DNA of 64,000 bases from Cedecea davisae DSM 4568 (GTDB taxonomy: Bacteria; Pseudomonadota; Gammaproteobacteria; Enterobacterales; Enterobacteriaceae): positions 2,416,787 to 2,480,786 of the forward strand of contig NZ_KE161030.1 of NCBI RefSeq assembly GCF_000412335.2, written 5' to 3'. Every line of letters begins with the position of its first letter. The first letter of the stretch is position 1. Shown one piece after another: positions 45,846-55,487 of the stretch. Both the position numbers and the translations under genes were made by a program. The notes below the pieces were generated by a model. The model saw only the letters and a program-made list of their open reading frames with translations, made no database searches and was not told the DNA's origin.

Positions 45846-47246
45846 TTACTCTCCCGGCATCAGCGAATAACGCGAGTCGTTTTCAGGGTTGATCAACAGC
45901 GGCGCGGCAGGTTTGAGCGTTACCCAGTTCGAGGTCGTCCGCTGCCCTTTCTCATCTTCGATAGTGACCGACAGGCGGTATTCGTTATCCGCCCCTTCCT
46001 GCCACGCTGGCAGAATAATACTCCAGCCCTCCGCGCTACGCGCCTGGGCTGGCGGAGTCAGGCTTAACGCCCGGGTGTCCCCCTGCCACGAAACATTACG
46101 GATGCCGTGAGGCGCGCGAACCTGTAGCTTAAGCGCCACGGTTTCACCCGGCTGAGGCTGCCACGGCGGCGTAGCCAGAAACACCGACAAGGTTTTACGC
46201 TGGCGATACTGCATCACCGGCACCGATTCTCGCTCTACGCTGTCATAGCGGCTACCACGTAGGGAACTGGTGGTCGCCACCTCATCCGCCGAGAGCTGTT
46301 TTTGCAGCGGCACGCCAAAGCGGTAGTTAAGCTTCAGGCCAAGGTTTTCCTGCGCCGTCCCGCTTTCCCCCTGCTTGTGCTGCGCGGTCAACGTCACCAG
46401 CGGCACCGGGGTGTAGTTTATCCCCATTGTTACGGCCACCGGATTACGATAACCGGTATCGTTATTAAATAACGTTACACTGTCACCGAAATACTGTTCG
46501 AAGCTCAGGCTGGTATTGATATGCCGGTAAAACGGGAGCCAGGCCTGCGCCGTAACGTCATAACCGCGAGCAAGCCGCTGTTCGAGCGTTTCCGTTTCGC
46601 CGCGCCAGCCGTTTAGCGGCTGATAATAGTTGGCGGAAAGCCGCAGGTATTCTCCCCAGGCCTCTGCGCCAAAGCCTGCCCGCTGTAGCCGGGTGACCAG
46701 CTGATTATCATAAAAGGTGTTGTAGCCAAGCAGCCACTTCCCGGCAACCCAGCGCTGCCCGACGCCAAAATTGCCCACGGCGCCGCTCTTTTGCTGACTG
46801 AGGCCAAGCTGGCTCCAGGTAAGATAGCGGTTGTTGTCCTGCCAGGGGGTAAACAGCGCCCCGCTGCTTCCCGCCCAGCTGCCGTGCTCGTCCACGAGCA
46901 AATTAAAGCTGGCTTTGCCCCAGGGCGAGAGCAGCGACTGGGCTTCGTCGGTGACTTTATCGGCCAGCACATCGCGCAGGCTGGTAAAGGCAAACAGGCG
47001 CGCCTGGTCACCGGCGTCCAGCCCGTTGTCGGTCATGCTGTCTTCCCCGAACTTTTTTGCCATCGCCGCAATTTTGCGCGCGGCGGCATCGGACTCAGGA
47101 GCCAGCCCCAGACTGGGCAATTCCTCTGAAGACTGAGAGAAGGGATTTTCGGCGGCCTGAATGAATCGGTTTGAGGTATCCATCGCCCCTCCCACGTCAG
47201 GGAGCAGGCCAGGCAAAATGATAAGCGGAACGACTAATCTACGCAT
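45846..47246 (-). CDS. ychO: Inverse autotransporter / intimin-like protein YchO
   Basis: 466 residues (464 in E. coli YchO). Signal peptide about 1-21 (MRRLVVPLIILPGLLPDVGGA), then the intimin/invasin beta-barrel domain (WSQLGLSQQKSGAVGNFGVGQRW; GFGAEAWGEYLRLSANYY; NYTPVPLVTLTAQHKQGE), then one Ig-like C-terminal domain. Lacks the long passenger of true invasins. Probable outer-membrane protein of unknown ligand. Convergent with narL, 7 bases apart. Confidence 0.93.
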   Translation of the reverse strand: MRRLVVPLIILPGLLPDVGGAMDTSNRFIQAAENPFSQSSEELPSLGLAPESDAAARKIAAMAKKFGEDSMTDNGLDAGDQARLFAFTSLRDVLADKVTDEAQSLLSPWGKASFNLLVDEHGSWAGSSGALFTPWQDNNRYLTWSQLGLSQQKSGAVGNFGVGQRWVAGKWLLGYNTFYDNQLVTRLQRAGFGAEAWGEYLRLSANYYQPLNGWRGETETLEQRLARGYDVTAQAWLPFYRHINTSLSFEQYFGDSVTLFNNDTGYRNPVAVTMGINYTPVPLVTLTAQHKQGESGTAQENLGLKLNYRFGVPLQKQLSADEVATTSSLRGSRYDSVERESVPVMQYRQRKTLSVFLATPPWQPQPGETVALKLQVRAPHGIRNVSWQGDTRALSLTPPAQARSAEGWSIILPAWQEGADNEYRLSVTIEDEKGQRTTSNWVTLKPAAPLLINPENDSRYSLMPGE

Positions 47247-47351
47247 TTCTTAATTATAACATAATGATTTGTTGAGTAAGCAGTACCCGCCTGCGCCCCT
47301 CAGCGCTACACTGACGGCACCCTAACTTGCCACAAGTCAAAGGAGAATCAA

Positions 47352-47705
47352 GTGCAAAAAATCGTGATTATTGCCAACGGGGCGGCCTACGGCAGCGAGT
47401 CGCTGTTTAACAGCCTGCGCCTGGCTATCGCCCTGCGTGAGCGTGAATCGCAGCCTGAAGTGAAGCTATTTTTAATGTCCGACGCGGTAACCGCCGGTTT
47501 GCGCGGGCAAAAACCGGCCGAGGGCTACAATATTCAGCAAATGCTGGAGATCCTCACCGCTCAAAACGTGCCGGTAAAATTATGCAAAACCTGCACCGAC
47601 GGGCGCGGTATCAGCGGGCTGCCGCTGGTTGACGGCGTGCTTATAGGTACCCTGGTTGAGCTGGCAGAGTGGACGCTGGAGGCAGATAAAGTCTTAACAT
47701 TCTAA
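47352..47705 (+). CDS. ychN: DsrE/F-like family protein YchN
   Basis: 117 residues with a GTG start behind AAGGAG. Nearly identical to E. coli YchN, a homohexameric DsrE-fold protein; two conserved Cys in [11 protein letters not shown] suggest sulfur-relay or redox chemistry, though the reaction is unknown. Confidence 0.95.
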   Translation: MQKIVIIANGAAYGSESLFNSLRLAIALRERESQPEVKLFLMSDAVTAGLRGQKPAEGYNIQQMLEILTAQNVPVKLCKTCTDGRGISGLPLVDGVLIGTLVELAEWTLEADKVLTF

Positions 47706-47712
47706 TAGTTCC

Positions 47713-47751
47713 GGCGCGGCAATATTTTTTGCTTATACTCCCTGCCGCGCC
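47713..47751. repeat. 9-bp inverted repeat framing a -10-like element
   Basis: GGCGCGGCA (47713-47721) and TGCCGCGCC (47743-47751) are exact inverted repeats around 21 bases that include TTATACT. It could be an operator or an extended hairpin at the end of ychN. Confidence 0.5.
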
Positions 47752-47752
47752 A

Positions 47753-47780
47753 TCAAGTTACCTGCTTAAGTTGCCGATAT
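47753..47780 (+). promoter_or_regulatory. Candidate FliA (sigma-28) promoter of the chemoreceptor gene
   Basis: TCAAGTTA (47753-47760), 12 bases, GCCGATAT (47773-47780). This resembles TAAAGTTT-N11-GCCGATAA, one base wide in the spacer. It lies about 33 bases before the start codon, and chemoreceptor genes are typical FliA targets. Confidence 0.55.
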
Positions 47781-47812
47781 TTCAGTTAGGACAACACAGC
47801 AGGATAATAAAT

Positions 47813-49600
47813 ATGATTAGATCTATTCGTACACGCATTCTTTTAGTTACGGCGATTTGCCTGGTCTCAGCTTTATGTCTCAACACCTTTATCAACTACT
47901 ACGTCACCAGCCGCGATAATCAGCAGTCCCTCAGCGCGACATTAACCAGCACCAGTCTCAGCCATTCGGTAGCGATTAGCGACTGGGTGAAGGGTAAAAT
48001 GACCATCATCCATTCCCTCGAAGGCGTAGCGTTAAGCGATGATCCTATCCCGGTTTTCCGCCAGCTTGCCGCTGCAGGAGGGTTTACCAATATCTACGTT
48101 GGCTATGCCAGCAAAACCGCGAAGTTCTCCGACCCAACCGGGGTTCCGGCTGACTTCGACCCTACGGGACGCCCCTGGTATCAGCAGGTCGTTAAAGACG
48201 ATGCGCCCGTGGTTACCGCTCCCTACGTCGATGCGGGAACCGGCAAGCTTGTCGTGACTTTTGCTGTGCCAATCAAACAGGACGGCGCGTTAAAAGCCGT
48301 TGTGGCAGGCGATGTCGCGCTGGACAGCGTTATCGCCAACGTACGCAGCATTCATCCTACCCCCAACAGCAGCGGATTATTGCTTAATAACGACGCCACC
48401 CTGATTGCAGCCCAGGATCCAGCGCTGACGCTCAAACCCTTTATCGATGCGGTAAAACAGGCAGATTTGAATCAGCTGCTCGGCGGCGACCGCCGTACCG
48501 GCGGCACGATTGCCGACCGGGAGAAACAGCTGATGGCAAGCCCCATCGCCGGTACGCACTGGTATCTGGTGGTCGCTTTGGATGAGCAAGATGCCACCTC
48601 AGGGATGCGCTCCCTGCTGAAGGCTTCGGCGGTAGCACTCCTGGTGCTGGTGCTGATTTCCGGCGGCGTCGTACACCTGCTGGTGGGCAAAGTTATGGCT
48701 CGCCTGGGCACTATCCGGGACGGCATGCGCGCCATCAGCAGCGGCACCAATGACCTTTCGCAGCGCCTGCCGGAAACCGGCCACGACGAGGTGACCGAAA
48801 TTGCGCACGCCTTTAACGCCTTTAGCGACAAGCTGGGGCTGGTAATGATGCAGCTCAGGGATTCCAGCGCCTCGGTAAAAGTTGCGGCAAACGAAATTGC
48901 CGCCGGTAACCAGGATCTTTCTGCCCGTACCGAGCAGGCCGCTTCCAGCCTGCGTGAAACCGCCAGCGCCGTTGAGCAAATCACCGCCTCGGTTGCCAAC
49001 TCCAACGAGTCCGCCGCCCAGGCGAATACTCAGGCGCACTGCGCAAGCGAAGCGGCAGAACGCGGCGGCGAAGTGGTGTCCAAAGTGATTACCACCATGC
49101 AGGCCATCGAGCAGGCCTCCGGCAAAATTGGCGATATCACCAGCGTCATCGACAGCATTGCCTTCCAGACCAATATTCTTGCTCTGAATGCCGCAGTCGA
49201 AGCCGCCCGCGCCGGAGAACAGGGGCGAGGTTTTGCCGTAGTAGCGGGTGAAGTGCGTAACCTCGCGAGCCGCAGCGCCCAGGCGGCAAAAGAGATTAAA
49301 GGCCTGATTGACTCCACCACCGGCAGCGTCGCCGACGGCTCTCTTTACGTTCGTCAGGCGGGTGAAGCGATGGGCAAAATCGAGCACAGCGTGGGAAGCG
49401 TGCTGGGTATTATGCGGGAGATAAATATCGCCACCGGGGAGCAAATGAAAGGCATCCAGGAAATTAACCACGCGGTGAGCCATCTTGACCGCATGGTGCA
49501 GCAAAACGCCGAGCTGGTTGTACAGTCCGCCGCCGCCGCACAGGCGCTGCAAACCCAGGCCGGGGAATTAGCGGAAACCGCCGGGCATTTCCGTATTTAA
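47813..49600 (+). CDS. Methyl-accepting chemotaxis protein with Cache sensor
   Basis: 595 residues from the ATG at 47813 ([15 protein letters not shown]), behind AGGA. Membrane helix about 9-29, a periplasmic Cache-like ligand domain (about 35-265, with [15 protein letters not shown]), a second helix about 270-292, HAMP, and a cytoplasmic signalling coiled coil with the CheA/CheW hairpin [23 protein letters not shown]. The end (ETAGHFRI) lacks the NWETF-type CheR tether, so adaptation would rely on other receptors. Ligand unknown; the Cache pattern fits amino or organic acids. Accessory relative to E. coli K-12. Confidence 0.95.
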   Translation: MIRSIRTRILLVTAICLVSALCLNTFINYYVTSRDNQQSLSATLTSTSLSHSVAISDWVKGKMTIIHSLEGVALSDDPIPVFRQLAAAGGFTNIYVGYASKTAKFSDPTGVPADFDPTGRPWYQQVVKDDAPVVTAPYVDAGTGKLVVTFAVPIKQDGALKAVVAGDVALDSVIANVRSIHPTPNSSGLLLNNDATLIAAQDPALTLKPFIDAVKQADLNQLLGGDRRTGGTIADREKQLMASPIAGTHWYLVVALDEQDATSGMRSLLKASAVALLVLVLISGGVVHLLVGKVMARLGTIRDGMRAISSGTNDLSQRLPETGHDEVTEIAHAFNAFSDKLGLVMMQLRDSSASVKVAANEIAAGNQDLSARTEQAASSLRETASAVEQITASVANSNESAAQANTQAHCASEAAERGGEVVSKVITTMQAIEQASGKIGDITSVIDSIAFQTNILALNAAVEAARAGEQGRGFAVVAGEVRNLASRSAQAAKEIKGLIDSTTGSVADGSLYVRQAGEAMGKIEHSVGSVLGIMREINIATGEQMKGIQEINHAVSHLDRMVQQNAELVVQSAAAAQALQTQAGELAETAGHFRI

Positions 49601-49821
49601 TGATGTGCCGGCGGGCGTTTGCCAACGAAACGCTCGTCGGCTGAATGGTTTCAGGCACAATGTCATTATTGTTGAATCGTTGCGGCGTTTTTTGATCAAA
49701 ATCAGCATTGCTCCCCCTTCGCTCTGGTGTGATGCAAAGAGTGATTTGTGAACAACATCACTTACTGAAGCGGTACTTTTGGGGGCCTGAGGCCATGATT
49801 GATGCGGGAGCGGAGTGAAAA

Positions 49822-50067
49822 ATGCCTGTAGTAAAAGCCAGTCTGAAACTTTTTGGCGGCGATACCGTGGTGGTTCGCTGTTCGGATAGCTGTCATATCC
49901 ATTTGATGTGCGCCTCGGAAAACCGCGGCAGGCCGCAGGAAGATATTCTGAGCGTGCAAAACCGCCAGTCTGCCTACATCCCCGTGCCCTACAGCGGCAC
50001 CTGGAAAGTGCTGATCGACAGCCACAGCCAGTCGCTTGAGCACTCCATCAGCTTTGTTCCGGCCTGA
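49822..50067 (+). CDS. Small DUF1883-like protein
   Basis: 81 residues, ATG 6 bases behind GGAG. By pattern (MPVVKASLKLFGGDTVVVRCSD; VPYSGTWKVLIDSHSQS) it resembles the DUF1883 family of small beta-rich proteins. No signal peptide or membrane segment, two Cys. Function unknown. It lies 221 bases after the chemoreceptor and ends in its own terminator. Confidence 0.8.
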   Translation: MPVVKASLKLFGGDTVVVRCSDSCHIHLMCASENRGRPQEDILSVQNRQSAYIPVPYSGTWKVLIDSHSQSLEHSISFVPA

Positions 50068-50075
50068 TAAATAGT

Positions 50076-50101
50076 AAGGCCACCGCAGGGTGGCCTTTTT
50101 A
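50076..50101 (+). terminator. Terminator of the DUF1883-like gene
   Basis: Nine-base stem AAGGCCACC (50076-50084) / GGTGGCCTT (50089-50097) with loop GCAG and a T-run after it. Confidence 0.92.
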
Positions 50102-50105
50102 ATAC

Positions 50106-50810
50106 TTACACAAAACCGGGCTGTAGCCCGCTGTCACCTTCTTCGCCACGGCCGTTCAGCCACGCGCGCACCTGGTTTGCCAGCTCCGACATTCGGTCAT
50201 CCTGCATACCGCGGTTCTTCATCTCCTGTTCCAGGGAGAAAAGATACTGAGCGTTGGTGCCGAGCGGGCCGCTGGCCGAGCCGATAAGCGGCGCGATGGT
50301 TTCCGCGCGGGTATCTGCCTCATAGAGCGGATGACGCGGGTCCATAATAAACACCAGGACATTTACCGTCCGACCATCGTCCAGCTCCAGCTTGCACCAG
50401 GTAGGCAGATAGCAGCCGGTTATCATCTCGCGCTTCCAGACCAGCGTAAGCTCCTCTTCGAGGATCGCTTCCGGCAGGCGGTAAGCAAGGCCCGTCGTGC
50501 GCCCTCCTTCCTTCAGCGCCAGCATGCGTCCGGGACGGCAAGCCGTACCTCGCCCCGCCGTGAGGCGCAGGCAGAAGGCGCGATGCCACCCCACCAGCGT
50601 GCCGGGCGCAGACTCTTCAAATTCAAAAGCCGGGTTCCACATCAACGAACCGTAACCAAAAAGCCACACCGGGCTTTGGTCGGGGCGACAAGCAAGCGTC
50701 GCGGCAAGAGATGCCGAGCGCTGCTCAGGGGTCCACAATAACGATTCCTCAATGGCTCCAAAAGCCGTCTTACAATCCGCTTTCATTAAGAAATCACGCG
50801 TTAACACCAT
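50106..50810 (-). CDS. chaC: Glutathione-specific gamma-glutamylcyclotransferase ChaC
   Basis: 234 residues from the ATG at 50810 (MVLTRDFLMKADCKTAF). Cleaves glutathione to 5-oxoproline and Cys-Gly. BtrG-like fold with the substrate loop FGYGSLMWNP and the catalytic Glu within the EEELTLVWKREM region. GGAGG sits only about 3 bases before the ATG, close for a ribosome site. Here chaC is divergent from chaA; in E. coli it lies in a chaABC cluster. Confidence 0.95.
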   Translation of the reverse strand: MVLTRDFLMKADCKTAFGAIEESLLWTPEQRSASLAATLACRPDQSPVWLFGYGSLMWNPAFEFEESAPGTLVGWHRAFCLRLTAGRGTACRPGRMLALKEGGRTTGLAYRLPEAILEEELTLVWKREMITGCYLPTWCKLELDDGRTVNVLVFIMDPRHPLYEADTRAETIAPLIGSASGPLGTNAQYLFSLEQEMKNRGMQDDRMSELANQVRAWLNGRGEEGDSGLQPGFV

Positions 50811-51343
50811 ATACCTCCGCCACTGCATGCTTCCGTGCGACTGCACAAGCTGCGCCTTCCCGGCTTTTATTGACAACTTTTGCTTACTAATAGAGCAACA
50901 TATCAAGACCATAAGCAATTCGTCGCGTACTGGCAAGTATGATGATGATCACATAACAGCGAAATTGTCATTTTAACTTGCCATACTGGCGCGCAGAACA
51001 GCGTTACATAGCCAAAAGGCACACGGAACCAAAGGTTTATTTCCGCATTAGCTCCGTTATCAGTCTCTTATACTCCCGAATCGCTTTCTCACACAGCGTT
51101 AAGGCCAGAATCTCGCCCTTTAGCATAGCTTATTTGTATTTAACAAAAACATATCAATATGTTTTATAAGCATTAAATAACGAACACTAACCATTTTAAT
51201 TGATTAGAACATTTTTAATAGAAATGCGGTAAAAGTAAGTAAATTTTAACTAAAAGAAAGGTTTTTTTGCTAACTTATGCGGGTTCAAAAACCTGACTAT
51301 AATGATCAAAACAGGTTATCGCCTGCAGAGATGGAGAAGTTGA
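50811..51343. other. chaC-chaA divergent gap
   Basis: 533 bases, A+T-rich toward chaA, holding both promoters. chaB, present here in E. coli, is absent: no frame encodes the DLPESVKHVLP-type start. Two small plus-strand frames (50752-50976 and 50978-51169) have no support. Confidence 0.55.
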
Positions 51344-52447
51344 ATGACAAAAACACAACATGAGGCGGTAAAAACCCGCCACAAGGAGAGTTCTCTCATT
51401 TTCCCGGTACTGGCACTGGCGGTACTGGCGATGTGGGGGTCAAGCCAGTCCCTGCCGGTGGTGGTCGGAATCAATATTCTGGCGCTGGTGGCAATTTTAA
51501 GCAGCGCTTTTAGCGTTGTTCGTCATGCGGACGTGCTGGCTCACCGTCTCGGTGAACCCTACGGCTCGCTGATCCTGAGCTTATCTGTCGTTATTCTTGA
51601 AGTCAGCCTGATTTCCGCCCTGATGGCCACGGGCGACGCCGCGCCGACCCTGATGCGCGATACGCTTTACTCCATCATTATGATTGTTACCGGCGGCCTG
51701 GTGGGCTTCTCGCTGCTGATGGGCGGGCGTAAATTTGCCACTCAGTATATGAACCTGTTCGGCATCAAACAGTATTTAATTGCCCTGTTCCCGCTGGCAG
51801 TTATCGTGCTGGTGTTTCCGATGGCGCTGCCGGGCGGTAACTTCTCGCTGGCCCAGTCGCTGCTGGTGGCGCTGATTTCCGCCGCTATGTACGGCGTGTT
51901 CCTGCTGATTCAGACCAAAACGCACCAGAGCCTGTTTGTTTACGAGCATGAAGATGAAGGCGATGACGATGACCCGCACCACGGCAAACCGTCGGCGCAC
52001 AGCTCAGCCTGGCATACCGTATGGCTGATTGTGCATTTGGTTGCGGTTATTGCTGTGACCAAAATGAATGCGAACCCGCTGGAGCACCTGCTCGAAGCCG
52101 TTAGCGCTCCCGCACAGTTCACCGGCTTCCTCGTCGCCCTGCTCATTCTCTCCCCTGAGGGTCTGGGAGCGTTGAAGGCGGTGCTCAGCAACCAGGTACA
52201 GCGTGCCATGAACCTGTTCTTCGGTTCGGTGCTGGCAACAATCTCATTAACGGTTCCGGCGGTCACGCTGATTGCCTGGTTCACCGGTAATGACCTGGTC
52301 TTCGCGCTTGGCATGCCGCAGATGGTAGTGATGCTGGCGGCGCTGGTGCTGTGCCAGATATCCTTCTCCACCGGGCGTACCAACGTGCTTAACGGTACCG
52401 CTCACCTGGCGCTGTTTGCCGCTTATTTGATGACGATATTCGCCTAA
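51344..52447 (+). CDS. chaA: Sodium-potassium/proton antiporter ChaA
   Basis: 367 residues (366 in E. coli). Cation/Ca2+ exchanger family with about 11 helices, two inverted alpha-repeats (GEPYGSLILSLSVVILEVSL and LLILSPEGLGALKAV with key Glu residues), and an acidic/His cytoplasmic loop EHEDEGDDDDPHH that may sense cations. Exports Na+, K+ and Ca2+ at alkaline pH. Confidence 0.97.
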   Translation: MTKTQHEAVKTRHKESSLIFPVLALAVLAMWGSSQSLPVVVGINILALVAILSSAFSVVRHADVLAHRLGEPYGSLILSLSVVILEVSLISALMATGDAAPTLMRDTLYSIIMIVTGGLVGFSLLMGGRKFATQYMNLFGIKQYLIALFPLAVIVLVFPMALPGGNFSLAQSLLVALISAAMYGVFLLIQTKTHQSLFVYEHEDEGDDDDPHHGKPSAHSSAWHTVWLIVHLVAVIAVTKMNANPLEHLLEAVSAPAQFTGFLVALLILSPEGLGALKAVLSNQVQRAMNLFFGSVLATISLTVPAVTLIAWFTGNDLVFALGMPQMVVMLAALVLCQISFSTGRTNVLNGTAHLALFAAYLMTIFA

Positions 52448-52456
52448 GTAAACAGC

Positions 52457-52480
52457 AAGACTGCTTGTAAGAGCAGTCTT
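52457..52480 (+). terminator. Hairpin after chaA
   Basis: Nine-base stem AAGACTGCT (52457-52465) / AGCAGTCTT (52472-52480), loop TGTAAG, with only a weak T tract. Probably a chaA terminator helped by the stronger hairpin downstream. Confidence 0.6.
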
Positions 52481-52488
52481 TAGTGTTT

Positions 52489-52515
52489 GCTCCCTCTCCC
52501 TTGAGAGAGGGACAG
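52489..52515. repeat. REP-like GC hairpin fragment
   Basis: CCCTCTC (52492-52498) and GAGAGGG (52505-52511) pair around a short loop. This CCCTCTCCC...GAGAGGG pattern recurs in intergenic DNA of Enterobacter and Klebsiella relatives, so it is probably one arm of a dispersed REP-type element; only one copy is seen in this window. Confidence 0.45.
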
Positions 52516-52522
52516 ATATAAA

Positions 52523-52550
52523 AAAACCCGCCGCAGCGGGTTTTGTTTTT
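52523..52550. terminator. Bidirectional terminator between chaA and kdsA
   Basis: AAAACCCGC (52523-52531) pairs with GCGGGTTTT (52536-52544), with a CGCA loop and T-runs on both sides. Ends the long hemA-kdsA operon and stops chaA read-through. Confidence 0.88.
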
Positions 52551-52558
52551 TGCAGCAA

Positions 52559-53422
<864 letters not shown>

Positions 53423-53437
53423 TTATCAGGTGTGAAC

Positions 53438-54247
53438 TTAATGCAGGGTAATCTGCTTGTGCGCAATCGAGTTGATTTGCGCTTTAATCATTTCGCTAAT
53501 CGGATCTTCCGGGCATTGCTCAACAAAGTAGCTCAAATCGCTGAGCGCCACATGTTCGCAGTCCAGCTGGGCGTAGATCAAACCGCGGTCGCGAATTTCG
53601 TACGGATCTTCCGGATTGAACTGCAACAGCACTTCGCTGGCGCGCAGAGCAAGCTCCATCTGGCGCTCTTCCATCAGCGCGGACTTCAGGGTGTCCAGCA
53701 GCTTGCGGATAACTTCGGCATTATCCGACTCGTCGAGATCTTCGTCGAACAGCTCGGCGGTCGGGTTAATGTTGCCCTTGATCCACACTTCCAGCGTGTG
53801 CTCGTCCAGCGTATCGCCGTTAAACGGATTGATAAGCCACATTTCGCCATCCATCCAGTCGGCGCGCAGGATCAGCTGCGTAGGGAAAATCACCGGCATC
53901 AGCGGGATGTCGAGCTGCCCGGCAACCCACAATAAAATTGCCCCAAGAGAGACGGCGCTCCCCTGGCGGCTTTCTAAGACATTATCCAGCCACAGGGCGT
54001 CGGACAGGCGGTAAACGCCGCCTGAATCCTTAAAACCCCATTCGCCGTAAAAAAGTTCCAGCAGTTTTTCCAGCTGCAAATCAGGGTGTGCCCCCTGGCA
54101 AATTTCTTCTTTTGCCAGGCTGACTAATTGCCCAAGCTGCGCCTGTACTTCTTCAGTCGGAAAATCGTCACGAATCAGCTGCGAAATTAAAATCATGCCT
54201 TCGCAAAGCGGTGCCTGATTAAATTCGAAATCGGCTAACGACCTCAT
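53438..54247 (-). CDS. sirB1: SirB1 family protein (transglutaminase-like/TPR)
   Basis: 269 residues and collinear with E. coli SirB1 (YchA). N-terminal transglutaminase-like region with GSAVSLGAILLWVAGQLDIPLMPV, then tetratricopeptide-like helices (ALRASEVLLQFNPEDPYEIRDRGLIYAQL). Function unresolved; named for a multicopy effect on Salmonella invasion regulation. Two bases from sirB2. Confidence 0.95.
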   Translation of the reverse strand: MRSLADFEFNQAPLCEGMILISQLIRDDFPTEEVQAQLGQLVSLAKEEICQGAHPDLQLEKLLELFYGEWGFKDSGGVYRLSDALWLDNVLESRQGSAVSLGAILLWVAGQLDIPLMPVIFPTQLILRADWMDGEMWLINPFNGDTLDEHTLEVWIKGNINPTAELFDEDLDESDNAEVIRKLLDTLKSALMEERQMELALRASEVLLQFNPEDPYEIRDRGLIYAQLDCEHVALSDLSYFVEQCPEDPISEMIKAQINSIAHKQITLH

Positions 54248-54249
54248 GC

Positions 54250-54639
54250 TTACCCCAGTATCGGTATTTTAGTGGTGGCGAGTTTAATGATGATGTAGAG
54301 CACCACCAGCCCCAGCAGAAAAGCAAACCAACGGATCTGCTGGCTGCGCGGGCGTTTGCCCAGCGCGATAAAACCCAAAGCGATATAGATGATAACGCCA
54401 AACAGTTTCTCCGTCAGCCAGCTTCCTTGAGGCGTAAACGGATAGAAGTGCGTAATCAGAACCAGCCCGAAGCCGCTTAACAGCAGCACGGTATCATTTA
54501 TGTGCGGCACAATGCGCACCCAGCGCTTAGCGGATATTGCCGAGCCGCGATATTGCCACCAATAGCGTAATACAAACAGGCTAATTGAAATTACGACGGT
54601 GAAAATATGCAGATATTTAAGTGAAAAATAAGTCGCCAC
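54250..54639 (-). CDS. sirB2: SirB2 family inner-membrane protein
   Basis: 129 residues with four hydrophobic helices (YLHIFTVVISISLFVLRY; DTVLLLSGFGLVLIT; LFGVIIYIALGFIAL; FAFLLGLVVLYIIIKLA). Matches SirB2/YchQ by length, position and pattern. Function unknown. Seventeen bases after prmC. Confidence 0.94.
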   Translation of the reverse strand: MATYFSLKYLHIFTVVISISLFVLRYWWQYRGSAISAKRWVRIVPHINDTVLLLSGFGLVLITHFYPFTPQGSWLTEKLFGVIIYIALGFIALGKRPRSQQIRWFAFLLGLVVLYIIIKLATTKIPILG

Positions 54640-54656
54640 AGCATCTGTTCCTTAAT

Positions 54657-55487
54657 TCAAAGATAGCGTCCTGACGTCAGGCGTTCATTGCCGCCATAAT
54701 CTTTGGTGGTTTCAACATCCTGAAAACCGGCTTCGCACAATAGCTGCCTCACCTGCTCTCCCTGCTGCCAGCCGTGTTCCAGCATCAGCCAGCCGCCGGG
54801 TTCAAGGAAGCGCCGTGAATCACTCACCAGGATTTCAATGTCCGCCAGACCGTGATTGTCGGCCACCAGAGCGCTCTTTGGCTCAAAGCGAACGTCGCCC
54901 TCTGCCAGATGCGGATCTTGCTCATCGATATAAGGCGGGTTGCTGACGATCAGCGTGAAACGCTGATTATTGAGCGCGCTAAACCAGCAGCTTTGCAATA
55001 CCTTAACATTGGTAATACCCAGATTTTGTGCATTCGCGCGCGCAAGCTCTACTGCCTCCGGCACCAGGTCCAGCGCCGTCACGTCGCAGTCCGGGCGTTC
55101 GCTGGCAAGGGCCAGCGCTATAGCGCCCGTGCCGGTGCCCAGGTCGAGAATCGAGCACGGCGTAGAAGGCAGCTTTGTGAGCGCCTGTTCGACCAGGCAT
55201 TCGGTATCGGGCCGGGGAATAAGCGTGGCCGGAGAAACGCGCAGCGGCAGCGACCAGAATTCTCGCTCGCCAACCAGGTGCGCAATCGGCTCACCGCGCT
55301 CGCGGCGAACCAGTAAAGCTTCAAGCTCGGTTTGCTGCTCCTGCGTCAGCCGGGTTTCGCCAAAGGCGAGAATATAGGTTCTCGCCTTGCCGGTAACAAA
55401 CCCGAGCAAAATCTCCGCATCGCGCTTTGGGCTTTCGCTCTGCGCCAGACGCTGTACGGCCTGGCGGAGCCATGACTGAAACTCCAT
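54657..55487 (-). CDS. prmC: Release factor glutamine methyltransferase PrmC
   Basis: 276 residues. Methylates the GGQ glutamine of RF1 and RF2. N-terminal helical domain, then SAM-binding DLGTGTGAIALALA (about 115-128) and the catalytic NPPY (183-186). Overlaps its substrate gene prfA by one base, fitting their partnership. Confidence 0.98.
   Translation of the reverse strand: MEFQSWLRQAVQRLAQSESPKRDAEILLGFVTGKARTYILAFGETRLTQEQQTELEALLVRRERGEPIAHLVGEREFWSLPLRVSPATLIPRPDTECLVEQALTKLPSTPCSILDLGTGTGAIALALASERPDCDVTALDLVPEAVELARANAQNLGITNVKVLQSCWFSALNNQRFTLIVSNPPYIDEQDPHLAEGDVRFEPKSALVADNHGLADIEILVSDSRRFLEPGGWLMLEHGWQQGEQVRQLLCEAGFQDVETTKDYGGNERLTSGRYL

Noticed and set aside
50752-51169. Two small plus-strand frames in the chaC-chaA gap as chaB
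   Set aside because: Neither translation resembles ChaB, and the first overlaps chaC on the opposite strand.
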